The notes: generated from the sequence alone by a model not told the origin. Positions 16,599 to 26,169 are shown, numbered from the stretch's first letter. The stretch is 64,000 nt of DNA from Lewinellaceae bacterium (GCA_020636355.1 JACJYB010000003.1:124001-188000), one strand, 5' to 3'. Numbers and translations are program-made.

Positions 16599-17639
16599 TT
16601 AGGGAGCAGGGTTGGATATACGCCGGTGCACCTGATTGATTGCATTAAGTATTTCCGTAGATAACTTCAATTCTGCCGAATCGATATTTTCTTTTAACTG
16701 AGCCATACTGGTTGCACCGATGATATTGCTGCATAAAAATGGCCTTTCATTGACGAAGGCCAACGCAAGCTGAGCTGGGGTTAGGCCATTTTCTTCCGCA
16801 ATTTGGATATACTGCGCGGTGGCAGCATATGCTTCCTGACTGTTGTAGCGGCTCATCTCCTGAAATTGGTTGATCCGGCTTTGCTTGCTTGCCGTACCAT
16901 TATGGTACTTGCCCGATAGTAACCCAAAGCCCAGAGGCGAATAAGCGAGTAAGGGTACATTTTCTCGAATACTAACTTCGGCCAACCCTACTTCATAGGA
17001 GCGGTTCAATAAGCTGTATGGATTCTGCACTGAAACACAGCGAGGCAGGTGATGCATTTCAGCCAAATGTAAAAAATGCATAACTCCCCAGGCTGTTTCG
17101 TTCGATACACCCCAGTGACGGATTTTACCCTCCTTGATCAGCGAATCCATCGTGCGAACTATTTCCAGAAAATTGTCTTGCCAGGAATCATCTTTAGCGT
17201 ATTCAAAGCCCAACCTTCCGAAAAAATTTGCTTTCCGTTCCGGCCAGTGCAACTGATATACATCCAGGTAGTCCGTTTTTAACCGCTGAAGGCTTCCTTC
17301 CAACGCTACGCGGATCGAATCACTTTTGAAATTAATGTCCTGGCGTATGTATTCAATCCCGGCGCGGGGACCCACAATTTTACTTGCCAGAATAAGGTCG
17401 TCACGTTTTCCACGCTTTTTCAACCAGGACCCTAAATATTTTTCGGTCAATCCCTGATTGTAATCTCTGCTGGGAATGGCATAAAGCTCCGCTGTATCAA
17501 TGAAATTTATCCCTCTTTCCAGGGCATAGTCCAATTGTTGGTGTGCATCCTGCTCTGAGTTCTGTTCACCCCACGTCATTGTTCCTAAACAAATCTTGGA
17601 AACTTTGAGGTCGGTATGACCCAGTTTTCGATATTCCAT
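16599..17639 (-). CDS. NADP(H)-dependent aldo/keto reductase, Tas-like
   Basis: 346 residues with a full AKR barrel. The N-terminal LGTMTWGEQNSEQDAHQQLD block and the QGLTEKYLGSWLKKRGKRDD block are those of the Tas subfamily. The catalytic tetrad is visible as Asp in FIDTAELY with Tyr four to five residues on, Lys in LILASKIVGP, and His in VYQLHWPE. The NADP-binding SNIIGATSMAQLKENID block is near the C-terminus. It reduces aldehydes or ketones with NADPH; the physiological substrate is unknown. It is the first gene of a pair with pnuC. Confidence 0.9.
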   Translation of the reverse strand: MEYRKLGHTDLKVSKICLGTMTWGEQNSEQDAHQQLDYALERGINFIDTAELYAIPSRDYNQGLTEKYLGSWLKKRGKRDDLILASKIVGPRAGIEYIRQDINFKSDSIRVALEGSLQRLKTDYLDVYQLHWPERKANFFGRLGFEYAKDDSWQDNFLEIVRTMDSLIKEGKIRHWGVSNETAWGVMHFLHLAEMHHLPRCVSVQNPYSLLNRSYEVGLAEVSIRENVPLLAYSPLGFGLLSGKYHNGTASKQSRINQFQEMSRYNSQEAYAATAQYIQIAEENGLTPAQLALAFVNERPFLCSNIIGATSMAQLKENIDSAELKLSTEILNAINQVHRRISNPAP

Positions 17640-17856
17640 GCTGTTGATCTTTCCGATTCGACCAAAGGTAATAAATGTATCCCGGTGGCGGGGATTCAGG
17701 TTCGGTTAGAATTATCCTGAGATCATTTAATTCAGGTCAACTCCACACAGTTAAACGAATGGCCACATTCAAATTCATAACCATGTCAATAGTGCCTGCT
17801 GGACTTAATGGCCCAAAAAATTCCAGCTAATTTTATGATAAAATTCATAGCTCCCG

Positions 17857-18927
17857 TTAGAACAAGCTCAATTGCGGATCCTTGTATTTGCCATACAACG
17901 TCAGGTCAAAGTCATAGTTGACTGCTTCGTTGTTTGAAAAATATTTCTTTCGCGCCAAAGCCATTTGTTCATGGATGATATCAGCGTATTTGCCTTCTCC
18001 CCGCATCCTAACACCAAATCGGCTATCATTGACCTGACCTCCGTGAACAGATGCAATTTTATTCATTACTTTCTCATAACGATCGGGAAATTGACGTTCC
18101 AGCCAATCTTTAAAGACCGGCTCCACCTCCTGATTAAGCCGCACCAAAATAAATCGGATGTCATAAGCCCCATTTTCAGCCGCCAGGCGAGCCACATCAA
18201 ATAGCTCATGATCATTCATGGAAGGTATTACCGGGGCCATCATGACGTTGACCGGAATACCTGCTCCACTTAAGGCCTGGACGGTTTCAAATCGTTTTCG
18301 ATAAGTAGCTGTTCGGGGCTCCAAGACCTGACGCAACGTTTCATCGACACCGGTAATGGAGATGGCTACTTTGACCAGACGATGATCAGCCATGTCATGT
18401 AAAATATCAAGGTCCCGCAAAATCAGGCTATTTTTTGTGATGATGGAAACGGGCTGCCGGTATTTCCAGGCAACTTCAAGGAGCTTACGAGTGATCCCCA
18501 ACTTTTTCTCAATGGGTTGGTAGCAATCGGTATTCCCGGAAAACATCACCGGCCGGACTTTCCAGTTGCGCTTGGAAAGGGCATTACTAAAAAGAGCCGG
18601 AGCATCACGCTTAACCAGAATAACCGACTCAAAGCTTATCCCAGCATCATACCCCCAGAAATTGTGGCTTGGTCTCGCATAGCAGTAAACACATCCATGT
18701 TCACATCCCTGATAGGGATTCAAGGACAGGTCATAAGGGATATCCGGGCTCTTCACATCATTCACAATGGTCTTCGGGTAGATGTTGATGTATTTCGTTC
18801 GCACGCCATCTACTGAAAGTTCAGCTACTTTCTGTTCGTTAGAAAACCGATTGGGCAATAAAACCTGCGCTCCCCTACCTTTCTGAACAACGGGGAGCTC
18901 AAACAACATTGTCGATTTATCCGTCAT
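17857..18927 (-). CDS. PA0069-family radical SAM protein (SPL-like)
   Basis: 356 residues. The radical SAM cluster motif is CEHGCVYCYARP (CxxxCxxC), preceded by the family's DIPYDLSLNPYQG block. Later blocks are MFSGNTDCYQPIEKK, ITKNSLILRDLDIL and VMMAPVIPSMND. Members group with spore-photoproduct-lyase-like proteins, but the PA0069 family itself is uncharacterised. The length is typical. A hairpin with a T tract lies 60-90 bases upstream of the start on the same strand and may attenuate transcription. Confidence 0.9.
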   Translation of the reverse strand: MTDKSTMLFELPVVQKGRGAQVLLPNRFSNEQKVAELSVDGVRTKYINIYPKTIVNDVKSPDIPYDLSLNPYQGCEHGCVYCYARPSHNFWGYDAGISFESVILVKRDAPALFSNALSKRNWKVRPVMFSGNTDCYQPIEKKLGITRKLLEVAWKYRQPVSIITKNSLILRDLDILHDMADHRLVKVAISITGVDETLRQVLEPRTATYRKRFETVQALSGAGIPVNVMMAPVIPSMNDHELFDVARLAAENGAYDIRFILVRLNQEVEPVFKDWLERQFPDRYEKVMNKIASVHGGQVNDSRFGVRMRGEGKYADIIHEQMALARKKYFSNNEAVNYDFDLTLYGKYKDPQLSLF

Positions 18928-18985
18928 AATAATGCCTGATTAACCGACTAATGTACAATTAATATCCATACCCAGCAAGTCATAT

Positions 18986-19020
18986 AAAAAAAAGGCAACA
19001 TGTATTTTACATGCTGCCTT
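18986..19020 (-). terminator. Intrinsic terminator in the leader of the radical SAM gene
   Basis: On the minus strand a 12-bp stem (AAGGCAGCATGT with ACATGTTGCCTT, one G-U) around a 5-base loop is followed by eight T residues. This is a canonical terminator for transcription leftward. No minus-strand gene ends just upstream (19149-20684 is on the plus strand), so it either stops antisense readthrough from the MazG-like gene or forms an attenuator about 60 bases before the radical SAM start codon. Confidence 0.7.
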
Positions 19021-19148
19021 GGGATATCCATTTATATCTAGATATCAGGTTGGTTTTCTAAATTGACTTTAAATGTACACCAAATCAAAGGAAGTTCGCT
19101 AGAAAATCCCCTAACTTGTAGCGACGTTTTTTGAACTGGTCCCCATAT

Positions 19149-20684
19149 ATGGACAACCCAAAAAAAGCTGATCTGTTTTCCGAAAAGTGGTTTGAATGGT
19201 GGGAGCGATTGCCCATTTGGCTCATCTTATTTGTCTTACTGGTGTCGCACAAATGGGGTATTGACCTTTCCGGGGGTGAAGCACATTACCTGGCTTATGC
19301 CAAACACTATATGGATCCGGAATGGATCCCAGGCTCCTTTACTTTTTCTGAGGAACCAGGCTCCCGGATGCTTTTTCAGTTGGTTTTTGGGACGCTTGCC
19401 AGGTACTTCGACTGGAGTACTCAGGTGGGACTGTTTCGGCTCTTTAACTTTCTGCTTTACGCCGTTTTTCTGGGTAGACTGGTTCGCTATTTGGGTATTC
19501 CAAACTGGATCACATTTATCGTATTCGAAATATACCTCGTTGCTACCCAATGCTTTTTTGCATCGGAATGGATATTTATCAGTTTTGAACCCAAGACGAT
19601 GGCCTATGCCTGCCTCTTCGCTGGAACACTTGGATGGCTGAAAGGCGCATGGCGTACGAGTGCCTGGTGGATGACGCTGGCTACTTATTTTCATTTTCTG
19701 GTGGGTGGGTGGTTTATGCTCACCATTGCGATTGTTTCTCTATTTCAACGAAAGGGCCGCAAAACCATCCGCATGATCATCTGGTATGCAATCGGCATTG
19801 CACCATTACTCCTGTATATCTACAGCGTTGTCGCGACCGTTCCTGATGAGCAAAATGGTATTCGCGCAGACTGGATCTACGTTTATTACCGGTTGCCTCA
19901 CCATCTGGGGCTTTTCAAAACCGTGCCCTACTTCATCCAAACCCACCTGACGGGTGTTTTATGGACATTATTCTGGTGGGTCCTCATCTGGTCGCAGCGC
20001 CGGGTTTGGCAAGGCTCCCGTCCATGGCATCTCTTGAGACAACTCCATTCGGCAATGGGTCTCTTTATGGTGGTCTTTTTAATCGTCGCCTGGGTTGATG
20101 CAACATTTCTGGATCATTCGGGAGGACTGTTGTTAAAGTCCTACCCTTTCCGCCAGGATGCGTTATTCAAGCTTTTCACTTTTCTACTTGTCGCTTTCTG
20201 GATCTACCGGTTTTTCCAGAACCGAAAGTGGTTACGATATCTGGCATGGTCTCCAGTGCTATTACTCATTCTGACCATTGCCCAGACCAACAATAATATT
20301 AACCGCAATAAACGGTTTGTCAATCGACCGGAATATTTCGCATTAACCAATTGGATCGAAGAAAATACACCCAATAGATCCATCCTGGTCCCCTATCATA
20401 TTCCTGAAAACGAACGGATATCGCTGGGGTTATTCAGTGGCAGGGATCCCTGGGTGGAATGGAAGTTCGTTCCTGCCGGTACAGAGAAAATCTATCCCTG
20501 GTATAACCGTGAAATGCAATTGGATACCTTTCAGAGGACTGGTAATATTACACCAATCGCAAACCAAATTGGCGAGAATACGCCTTTGATCATAACGCGA
20601 GACGTGGATTTACCGGACACCTCCCAGCTGCATCGAATTTACCGCAATCCGGGATTTATGGTCTGGACTTATGATCCGGAATGA
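19149..20684 (+). CDS. Polytopic membrane protein, GT-C-like architecture
   Basis: About 511 residues from the ATG at 19149; an in-frame TTG at 19131 would add six. About ten to eleven membrane helices occupy residues 20-390, followed by a soluble C-terminal domain of about 120 residues (LTNWIEENTPNRSILVPYHIPENE...). An early periplasmic loop with the acidic GGEAHYLAYAKHYMDPEW, multiple helices and a soluble end recall GT-C glycosyltransferases and Bacteroidota DUF6798-like proteins. No catalytic residues can be assigned with confidence. Its 3' end overlaps the convergent MazG-like gene by 29 bases. Confidence 0.75.
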   Translation: MDNPKKADLFSEKWFEWWERLPIWLILFVLLVSHKWGIDLSGGEAHYLAYAKHYMDPEWIPGSFTFSEEPGSRMLFQLVFGTLARYFDWSTQVGLFRLFNFLLYAVFLGRLVRYLGIPNWITFIVFEIYLVATQCFFASEWIFISFEPKTMAYACLFAGTLGWLKGAWRTSAWWMTLATYFHFLVGGWFMLTIAIVSLFQRKGRKTIRMIIWYAIGIAPLLLYIYSVVATVPDEQNGIRADWIYVYYRLPHHLGLFKTVPYFIQTHLTGVLWTLFWWVLIWSQRRVWQGSRPWHLLRQLHSAMGLFMVVFLIVAWVDATFLDHSGGLLLKSYPFRQDALFKLFTFLLVAFWIYRFFQNRKWLRYLAWSPVLLLILTIAQTNNNINRNKRFVNRPEYFALTNWIEENTPNRSILVPYHIPENERISLGLFSGRDPWVEWKFVPAGTEKIYPWYNREMQLDTFQRTGNITPIANQIGENTPLIITRDVDLPDTSQLHRIYRNPGFMVWTYDPE

Positions 20685-21150
20685 GCGATTCCAAGTCGGC
20701 CGGTGAATAATTCACTGATTTTAGGACTTTATGATCCTCCCTGCGATAAACCAGATAAGCTTCATCCTTTGCAACGACAATACTTTCGGTACCATCTTTG
20801 GCCCGATAATGTTCCTGTGTTTGCTGAGCTTCTTCCATCGTCAGGCATCGCTTACTCATATTTGACCGCTGTACTTCTGAAAACAATCGGTGAAAGCGTT
20901 CTCCCAGGCCAAATTCCAGTACTGCACCGGACAATACATATTGCAGATCACACAAGGCATCGGCGATGCCTACCAAATCCTGGCTGTCAATAGCATCTTT
21001 CAGCTCTCTTAATTCTTCTTCCAATAAATTGACCCGGAGATTGCAACGCTGAGGCGAAGGGATCGACGGCTCAGCCACCACGGGAAGATCGAATGTATGG
21101 TGAAAAGCCCGGACGTCATTCAGGGCTTGTGGTTCTTCAAAAAGCTCCAT
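20656..21150 (-). CDS. MazG-like nucleotide pyrophosphohydrolase
   Basis: 164 residues. The all-alpha NTP pyrophosphatase signature is clear: NLLEEELRELKDAIDSQDLVGIADALCDLQYVLSG, with the EExxE and ExxD-type acidic residues that bind magnesium. The C-terminal 60 residues (KDGTESIVVAKDEAYLVYRREDHKVLKSVNYSPADLE) match the phosphoribosyl-ATP-pyrophosphohydrolase-like group common in Bacteroidota. It probably hydrolyses a non-canonical or damaged NTP. It is convergent with, and overlaps, the membrane-protein gene at its 3' end. Confidence 0.85.
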   Translation of the reverse strand: MELFEEPQALNDVRAFHHTFDLPVVAEPSIPSPQRCNLRVNLLEEELRELKDAIDSQDLVGIADALCDLQYVLSGAVLEFGLGERFHRLFSEVQRSNMSKRCLTMEEAQQTQEHYRAKDGTESIVVAKDEAYLVYRREDHKVLKSVNYSPADLESLIPDHKSRP

Positions 21151-21191
21151 AAATCAGGATTTCATATATTTAATTGACAAATATAAGCGAC

Positions 21192-22250
21192 ATGATCAGG
21201 TTCCCCAAACCAGGATGGCTGGTAATAATGCTAAGTATGTTGATCGGATGTCACCAACCGATACCTTCGGATATCCCCGACGACCTGTTTAGATGGCAGC
21301 AAATGACGGGATTACCTATGGGAATATCTTTTCGGGGCCTGTGTGTAGTAAACGATTCGATACTATGGGCTTCGGGCAACAAAGGCTCCATCCTGATTTC
21401 TGAAGACGGCGGCGTTTCCTGGACAAGCAGGAATCCACTGGATAATGGTCACAGGGACTTCCGGTCCATCCATGCCTGGAATGCTAAGCATGCCATTGCG
21501 ATGGCTGTCGGTGACACTGGTTTGATTCTTCGAACTGGAAATGGAGGAAGTACCTGGGACACCGTTTACATTGACCCAACATCGGGAGTATTTTTAGATG
21601 ATGTTGCATTTGAAGATAGTTTGGGATGGTGTTATGGAGATCCTGTCAAAGGCAAATTATACGTATTGGGTACCACGGATTCCGGGCGAACCTGGCAAAG
21701 AATTGATCCGGGCCTACTTCCGGTTCCAGTGGGAACGGAGGGCGCTTTCGCTGCTTCAGGGACCAATGTGATTGCCCGTTCGGATCTTACAGCTGTTGTG
21801 ACCGGTGCTGGTCAATTTCCCCGATTCCTAAGTTATGTAGATGAAAAATGGAGTGTCATACGGATACCCTTACAATCCGGCCCAACCGCTGGCGCTTACA
21901 GTGTTGCTTTTCGAGACCGCAACTTTGCCGTCGTCGTGGGAGGAAATTTTCAGGACAGCACCCGCCGGGATAGTGTTGCCTGCATGACTACAGATGGAGG
22001 AATACGATGGGAAATAATTCCGGAAACGGAAGGTCCCGGTGGTTACCGGAGTTGCGTGACCTGGCACCCAGGATGGAAATTGTGGTTTGCCGTTGGGCGA
22101 ACCGGTCTTGACTGGAGTCAGAATGGAAAGCAATGGTACCCTTTCGGAGACCTCTCCGGTTATTATGTGTGCATGCCTTCCAACGATGCCCTGTGGTGCG
22201 TCGGCCGAAATGGTAAGCTTGGCCGTCTGCTCTACATGGCACCACAATAA
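21192..22250 (+). CDS. Lipoprotein with Ycf48/BNR-type beta-propeller
   Basis: About 352 residues from the ATG at 21192; an upstream TTG at 21174 is less likely. A signal peptide ends in the lipobox SMLIGC, so it is probably a lipoprotein. The rest has repeated blades with BNR/Asp-box motifs: ISEDGGVSWTSR, RTGNGGSTWDTV, TTDSGRTWQRI, TTDGGIRWEII. The layout is that of Ycf48/HCF136-like propellers, annotated in Bacteroidota as oxidoreductase or photosystem-II-stability-factor-like proteins. The function is unknown; protein binding is likely. The TRAP solute-binding gene follows on the same strand. Confidence 0.82.
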   Translation: MIRFPKPGWLVIMLSMLIGCHQPIPSDIPDDLFRWQQMTGLPMGISFRGLCVVNDSILWASGNKGSILISEDGGVSWTSRNPLDNGHRDFRSIHAWNAKHAIAMAVGDTGLILRTGNGGSTWDTVYIDPTSGVFLDDVAFEDSLGWCYGDPVKGKLYVLGTTDSGRTWQRIDPGLLPVPVGTEGAFAASGTNVIARSDLTAVVTGAGQFPRFLSYVDEKWSVIRIPLQSGPTAGAYSVAFRDRNFAVVVGGNFQDSTRRDSVACMTTDGGIRWEIIPETEGPGGYRSCVTWHPGWKLWFAVGRTGLDWSQNGKQWYPFGDLSGYYVCMPSNDALWCVGRNGKLGRLLYMAPQ

Positions 22251-22316
22251 GCCGATCGCTGAACCCTGCATTATATGACCGATAACTTGTATTTTGAGCG
22301 GAAGTACCGAACTCTT

Positions 22317-23462
22317 ATGGAAGATAACCAGCAAAATAAACCTGCCTCACTCACCCGCCAAAAATTCATTAAAAAAGCAGCAATTGCAGCAGTCGCTGGA
22401 ACATCCGCATGGATAGCTGGTTGTAAAGACGAGCAGAAGTCAAGTAATGGTCCGGCCATCCAAAGTCGAAAAACCTATCGCTGGAATATGGTAACTACCT
22501 GGCCACCAAATTTTCCGGTTTTGGGAGAAGGATGCAATGCTTTGGCCAAGTTTGTGGAAGAAGCATCCGAAGGGCAGATGAAAATCAACGTTTATGGCGG
22601 TGGAGAACTGATCCCAGCCCTTGAAGTTTTTGATGCCGTAAGTTCCGGAACCGCAGAGATGGGTCATGCCGGATCCTATTATTGGGCTGGAAAAGCAGAA
22701 GCAACTCAATTATTTTCGACCATTCCATTCGGTATGAATGCTCAAGAGATGAATTCCTGGATGCTTTTCGGTGGAGGGGTGGATTTGTGGCGGGAGTTGT
22801 ATTCCCAATTTAATCTGCATCCGTTTTTGGCCGGCAACACAGGCGTGCAAATGGCCGGGTGGTTCAACCGGGAAATTAATTCCCTCGCTGATTTCAAAGG
22901 ACTTAAGATGCGTATACCCGGTTTGGGAGGCAAAGTATTGTCCCAGGTTGGCGGAACGGCGATCAACCTTCCGGGAGGAGACTTGTACACCAGCCTGGAA
23001 CGAGGCGTGATTGACGCGACAGAATGGATTGGACCTTACCATGACTATTTGATGGGATTTCATGAGATAGCAAAGTATTACTATGCTCCGGGATGGCACG
23101 AACCCGGATCTACCCTGGAATTAATCATCAACAAACAGAAATTCGATGCACTTCCAAATAACCTGCAACGAATTCTGGAAGCTGCAGCCCTGCGTCTAAA
23201 TATGTTATCGTTAGCAGAATTCGATAAACAGAATGCCATTTATATGGAAAAAATCAAATCCGAAACAAAAGTCGAGGTTCGGTTTTTACCTCTTGATGTA
23301 CTAGACGGTCTCAGAAATGCAACAAAGGAAATCGTTCAGGACCTGATCGAACGGGATTCTTTCAGCTCGAAAGTCTACGAATCCTTCAGTCAATACAAAA
23401 AGCGCATGGACGACTGGATGAATTATACCGAGAAGGCCTATTACAATCTGATCAGTGTGTGA
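22317..23462 (+). CDS. TRAP transporter solute-binding protein (DctP family)
   Basis: About 381 residues from the ATG at 22317, preceded by GGAAG; an in-frame ATG at 22275 has no such sequence. The N-terminal SLTRQKFIKKAAIAAVAGTSAWIAGC segment looks like a signal that ends in a lipobox, so the protein is probably anchored in the periplasm. DctP family blocks follow: WNMVTTWPPNFPVLGEG, SSGTAEMGHAGSYYW, FKGLKMRIPGLGGKVL, DATEWIGPYHDYLMGF. The last two are typical of the subgroup that binds 2-oxo acids or similar monocarboxylates, often as dimers. Its permease genes lie head-on on the other strand, with stop codons directly abutting. Confidence 0.92.
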   Translation: MEDNQQNKPASLTRQKFIKKAAIAAVAGTSAWIAGCKDEQKSSNGPAIQSRKTYRWNMVTTWPPNFPVLGEGCNALAKFVEEASEGQMKINVYGGGELIPALEVFDAVSSGTAEMGHAGSYYWAGKAEATQLFSTIPFGMNAQEMNSWMLFGGGVDLWRELYSQFNLHPFLAGNTGVQMAGWFNREINSLADFKGLKMRIPGLGGKVLSQVGGTAINLPGGDLYTSLERGVIDATEWIGPYHDYLMGFHEIAKYYYAPGWHEPGSTLELIINKQKFDALPNNLQRILEAAALRLNMLSLAEFDKQNAIYMEKIKSETKVEVRFLPLDVLDGLRNATKEIVQDLIERDSFSSKVYESFSQYKKRMDDWMNYTEKAYYNLISV

Positions 23463-24761
23463 TCACAGCCAATGAAGAACCTCCGGGAATAAAGCCACAA
23501 TCAGGAGAAAAACAAGCTGGATGAATACAAATGGAACAATTCCCCGATACAAATGTGCCGTGGTGACTTTTGGAGGAGCGACGCCTTTCAGGTAGAATAA
23601 TGAAAATCCAAATGGTGGAGTCAAAAAGGATGTTTGCAGGTTCAATGCCAGCAAAATTCCGATCCAGATCAGATCAACTTTCATTGCTGTGAAGATGGGA
23701 AGGACTACCGGAACTATGATGAATACGATCTCAATGAAGTCGATAAAAAACCCGGCAACAAATACAACGATCATCACGATGAGCAAAAAATGATGGGGTT
23801 CAAGATTAGACGTTTGGATCAGATTAACGAGGTACCGGTCCCCACCTAATCCGCGAAAAACCAAAGCAAAAGTGGTAGCACCTAATAAAATAACGAAGAC
23901 CATTGTCGTAAGATGCGTCGTGCCGATCATCACCTCTTTCAACACTTTTATATTAAAGCGACCCTGTATTATGGTCAAAAGTGTAGCTCCCATAGCTCCG
24001 ACCGCTGCCGCTTCCGTAGGTGTTGCCCATCCACCGAAGATGGATCCCAATACGGCAAGTATTAGTAAAAAAGGAAGGACAAATGCCTTGACGAGTTTAC
24101 CGGCATAATTACCTTGTCTGAAACGTGCTATTTCCTCGGCAGGTATGGCTGGAGCTTTATGAGGATAAAGTCGTGCATATATGAGCACATAAACAACATA
24201 CAAGAGGACCAACAATAACCCCGGTAGCAAGGCAGCCTTAAATAATTCTCCGACCGAAACATTCATCACACTCCCCAGCAATACCAATACGACCGAAGGT
24301 GGAATAATTTGGCCAAGCGTGCCTGATGAAGCAATGATCCCCGTGGATAATTCAATGCTGTAATTGCGTTTGAGCATGGTCGGCAAACTGATAAGGCCCA
24401 TAGTGATCACGGTAGCGCCTACGATACCAGTAGATGCAGCAAGCATCGCCCCTACAATTACGACCGAAATAGCCAAACCTCCTTTCACTTTACCGAACAA
24501 CATGGCCATAGATTCGAGCAGATTTTCAGCCAGTCCGGACTTCTCCAACATGATACCCATATAGATAAACAATGGCACAGCGAGCAGCACCACATTACCC
24601 ATTACTCCCATAATCCGGGAAGGTAAAAAATTGAAAAATTCCGGGCCTAGCGCGAAATAGCCAAAAAGGACAGAGATCCCTCCCAAAGTAAATGCAACCG
24701 GAAAACCAGCAAGGATCAGGATAAAAATGCAAAGGAAAAGGATTAAGGCCAGGATCTCCAT
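23463..24761 (-). CDS. TRAP transporter large permease subunit DctM
   Basis: 432 residues with about twelve membrane helices. Family hallmarks are FPVAFTLGGISVLFGYFALG, the GATVITMGLISLPTMLKRNYS and SGTLGQIIPPSVVLVLLG segments, and GGWATPTEAAAVGAMGA. It forms the sodium-coupled channel half of the TRAP system. It lies 2 bases downstream of the small permease gene, so both are made together. It ends one base from the stop of the convergent binding-protein gene, which leaves no room for a terminator. Confidence 0.94.
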   Translation of the reverse strand: MEILALILFLCIFILILAGFPVAFTLGGISVLFGYFALGPEFFNFLPSRIMGVMGNVVLLAVPLFIYMGIMLEKSGLAENLLESMAMLFGKVKGGLAISVVIVGAMLAASTGIVGATVITMGLISLPTMLKRNYSIELSTGIIASSGTLGQIIPPSVVLVLLGSVMNVSVGELFKAALLPGLLLVLLYVVYVLIYARLYPHKAPAIPAEEIARFRQGNYAGKLVKAFVLPFLLILAVLGSIFGGWATPTEAAAVGAMGATLLTIIQGRFNIKVLKEVMIGTTHLTTMVFVILLGATTFALVFRGLGGDRYLVNLIQTSNLEPHHFLLIVMIVVFVAGFFIDFIEIVFIIVPVVLPIFTAMKVDLIWIGILLALNLQTSFLTPPFGFSLFYLKGVAPPKVTTAHLYRGIVPFVFIQLVFLLIVALFPEVLHWL

Positions 24762-24763
24762 GA

Positions 24764-25258
24764 TTATTGTTCTTTACTCCGAATGACAGTAATAGATTCG
24801 ACGATGAGGATCAATGCCTGGTAGAGTAGTAAGATGAAACCTAGGGTTATGGTAAACTTTATGATGTAACGGGCCGGAAGTCCTCCGGGATCCGGTGATT
24901 TTTCGTGGATCAGCCAGGAATTCATTCCGTAATTGTACGACGTATAGATGATAAGTAAACACCAGGGCACTAAGAATAACAGGCATCCGAGGAGATTGAC
25001 CCAAGCTTGCTTTTTGGGTGACATCTTCTGATAAAAGACATCTACGCGCACATGCTGGTCAGCCCGTAGCGTAAATCCAGCGCTGAGAAGAAATAAGGCA
25101 GCAAATAAATGCCAGGAAAGCTCGGAAACCCAGATCCTATCCAGGCTGAATAATTTCCGCAGGACGACCTCGACGAAGATTAAAACAACCAAAATGGTAC
25201 TGATCCAGGATACCGATTTGCCCACCCATTCATTGACCAGATTGAGTTTTTTCAACAT
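24764..25258 (-). CDS. TRAP transporter small permease subunit DctQ
   Basis: 164 residues with four membrane helices and the DctQ pattern: ILVVLIFVEVVLRKLF, then the conserved ELSWHLFAALFLLSAGFTLRADQHVRVDVFY. It helps the large subunit contact the loaded binding protein. First gene of the QM pair. The 101 bases upstream hold no clear promoter box that I can recognise. Confidence 0.92.
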   Translation of the reverse strand: MLKKLNLVNEWVGKSVSWISTILVVLIFVEVVLRKLFSLDRIWVSELSWHLFAALFLLSAGFTLRADQHVRVDVFYQKMSPKKQAWVNLLGCLLFLVPWCLLIIYTSYNYGMNSWLIHEKSPDPGGLPARYIIKFTITLGFILLLYQALILIVESITVIRSKEQ

Positions 25259-25359
25259 AGCCCTGATTTGATGGAAATTTACACAAACCTGTACGGAATA
25301 ACCCTAAAATGCGCTACTTAGTCTGAAAGAAACTTTGGAAACATGAAAAAGAATTTGGA

Positions 25360-26139
25360 CTAGGAGCCCGAATAAAAAGTCGCAGCGACAAACTGTGCGT
25401 TGATTCCTAGTGCCTGCCAAATACCACCTTGATCATCTACCCAAGCATACACGGGATTTCCACCTATAGTCGGTTCATCGGTTATGGCATATGCCCAATT
25501 CTTAAAAGTTACCTGCAATGCTGATACGTTGAGGCCTGATCCAAATTCTGCAGTTTGTTGTTGATACTGATAATATCCATATGGTGTATTCGCGTAGATG
25601 CCGTAACAATCACCGGAATAACTGACTGAGAGTCCTTGAGGAACCATGCTGGTATTGAAAGTCTTCCAACTAAATTGATTGTTTGCCAGCGTACCCACCT
25701 GCAAAACAGGAATGCCTCCCGGTGTAGCAGGAAAAATCGCCCAAAAGTAACCTGCACCAAAGTCCATATCCGTAATATTCAGCCCAGAGGTCAGTTGGCG
25801 ATTGTTTCCCATTGTATCCTGAAAATAGATATCTCCATCCTCTGTGAGGTAAACACAGGAATCATTGACATATCCGGCTATCTGGATACCTCCCGGCGCA
25901 CTATTGTTGATTGCACTCCAGGTAGTCCCATCCTGAGTCCATAACAAACCTGAGCCACCCTGCGGATCGGGCTGAGTTGATAGAGCCCAAATGGTTCCAT
26001 TTGGCGAGATAGCCAACCCTACCGCAAAATCCGGGTCTGAAATAGGTGAAAGTTGACTGGTATTTACCACCGCGCAAACACTTCCATCGCTGGCAATGAT
26101 CCAAAGGCGGTAATTATTTCCTATGGGGACGACGATCAT
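25360..26139 (-). CDS. Small beta-propeller/tectonin-like protein at the end of the collar locus
   Basis: 259 residues with no signal peptide. Repeats of about 35-40 residues with the pattern YRLWIIASDGSVCAV, GTIWALSTQPDPQG, SCVYLTEDGDIYFQD, NWAYAITDEP and AWVDDQGGIWQAL suggest a five- or six-bladed propeller resembling tectonin lectins, which bind methylated sugars or lipid A. The assignment is from pattern only. It follows the last collar gene by 30 bases on the same strand, so it probably belongs to the same transcript and could be a receptor-binding or capping part. Confidence 0.65.
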   Translation of the reverse strand: MIVVPIGNNYRLWIIASDGSVCAVVNTSQLSPISDPDFAVGLAISPNGTIWALSTQPDPQGGSGLLWTQDGTTWSAINNSAPGGIQIAGYVNDSCVYLTEDGDIYFQDTMGNNRQLTSGLNITDMDFGAGYFWAIFPATPGGIPVLQVGTLANNQFSWKTFNTSMVPQGLSVSYSGDCYGIYANTPYGYYQYQQQTAEFGSGLNVSALQVTFKNWAYAITDEPTIGGNPVYAWVDDQGGIWQALGINAQFVAATFYSGS

Positions 26140-26169
26140 AAGTTTTTATTTTAGAGGATAATAGATTGC

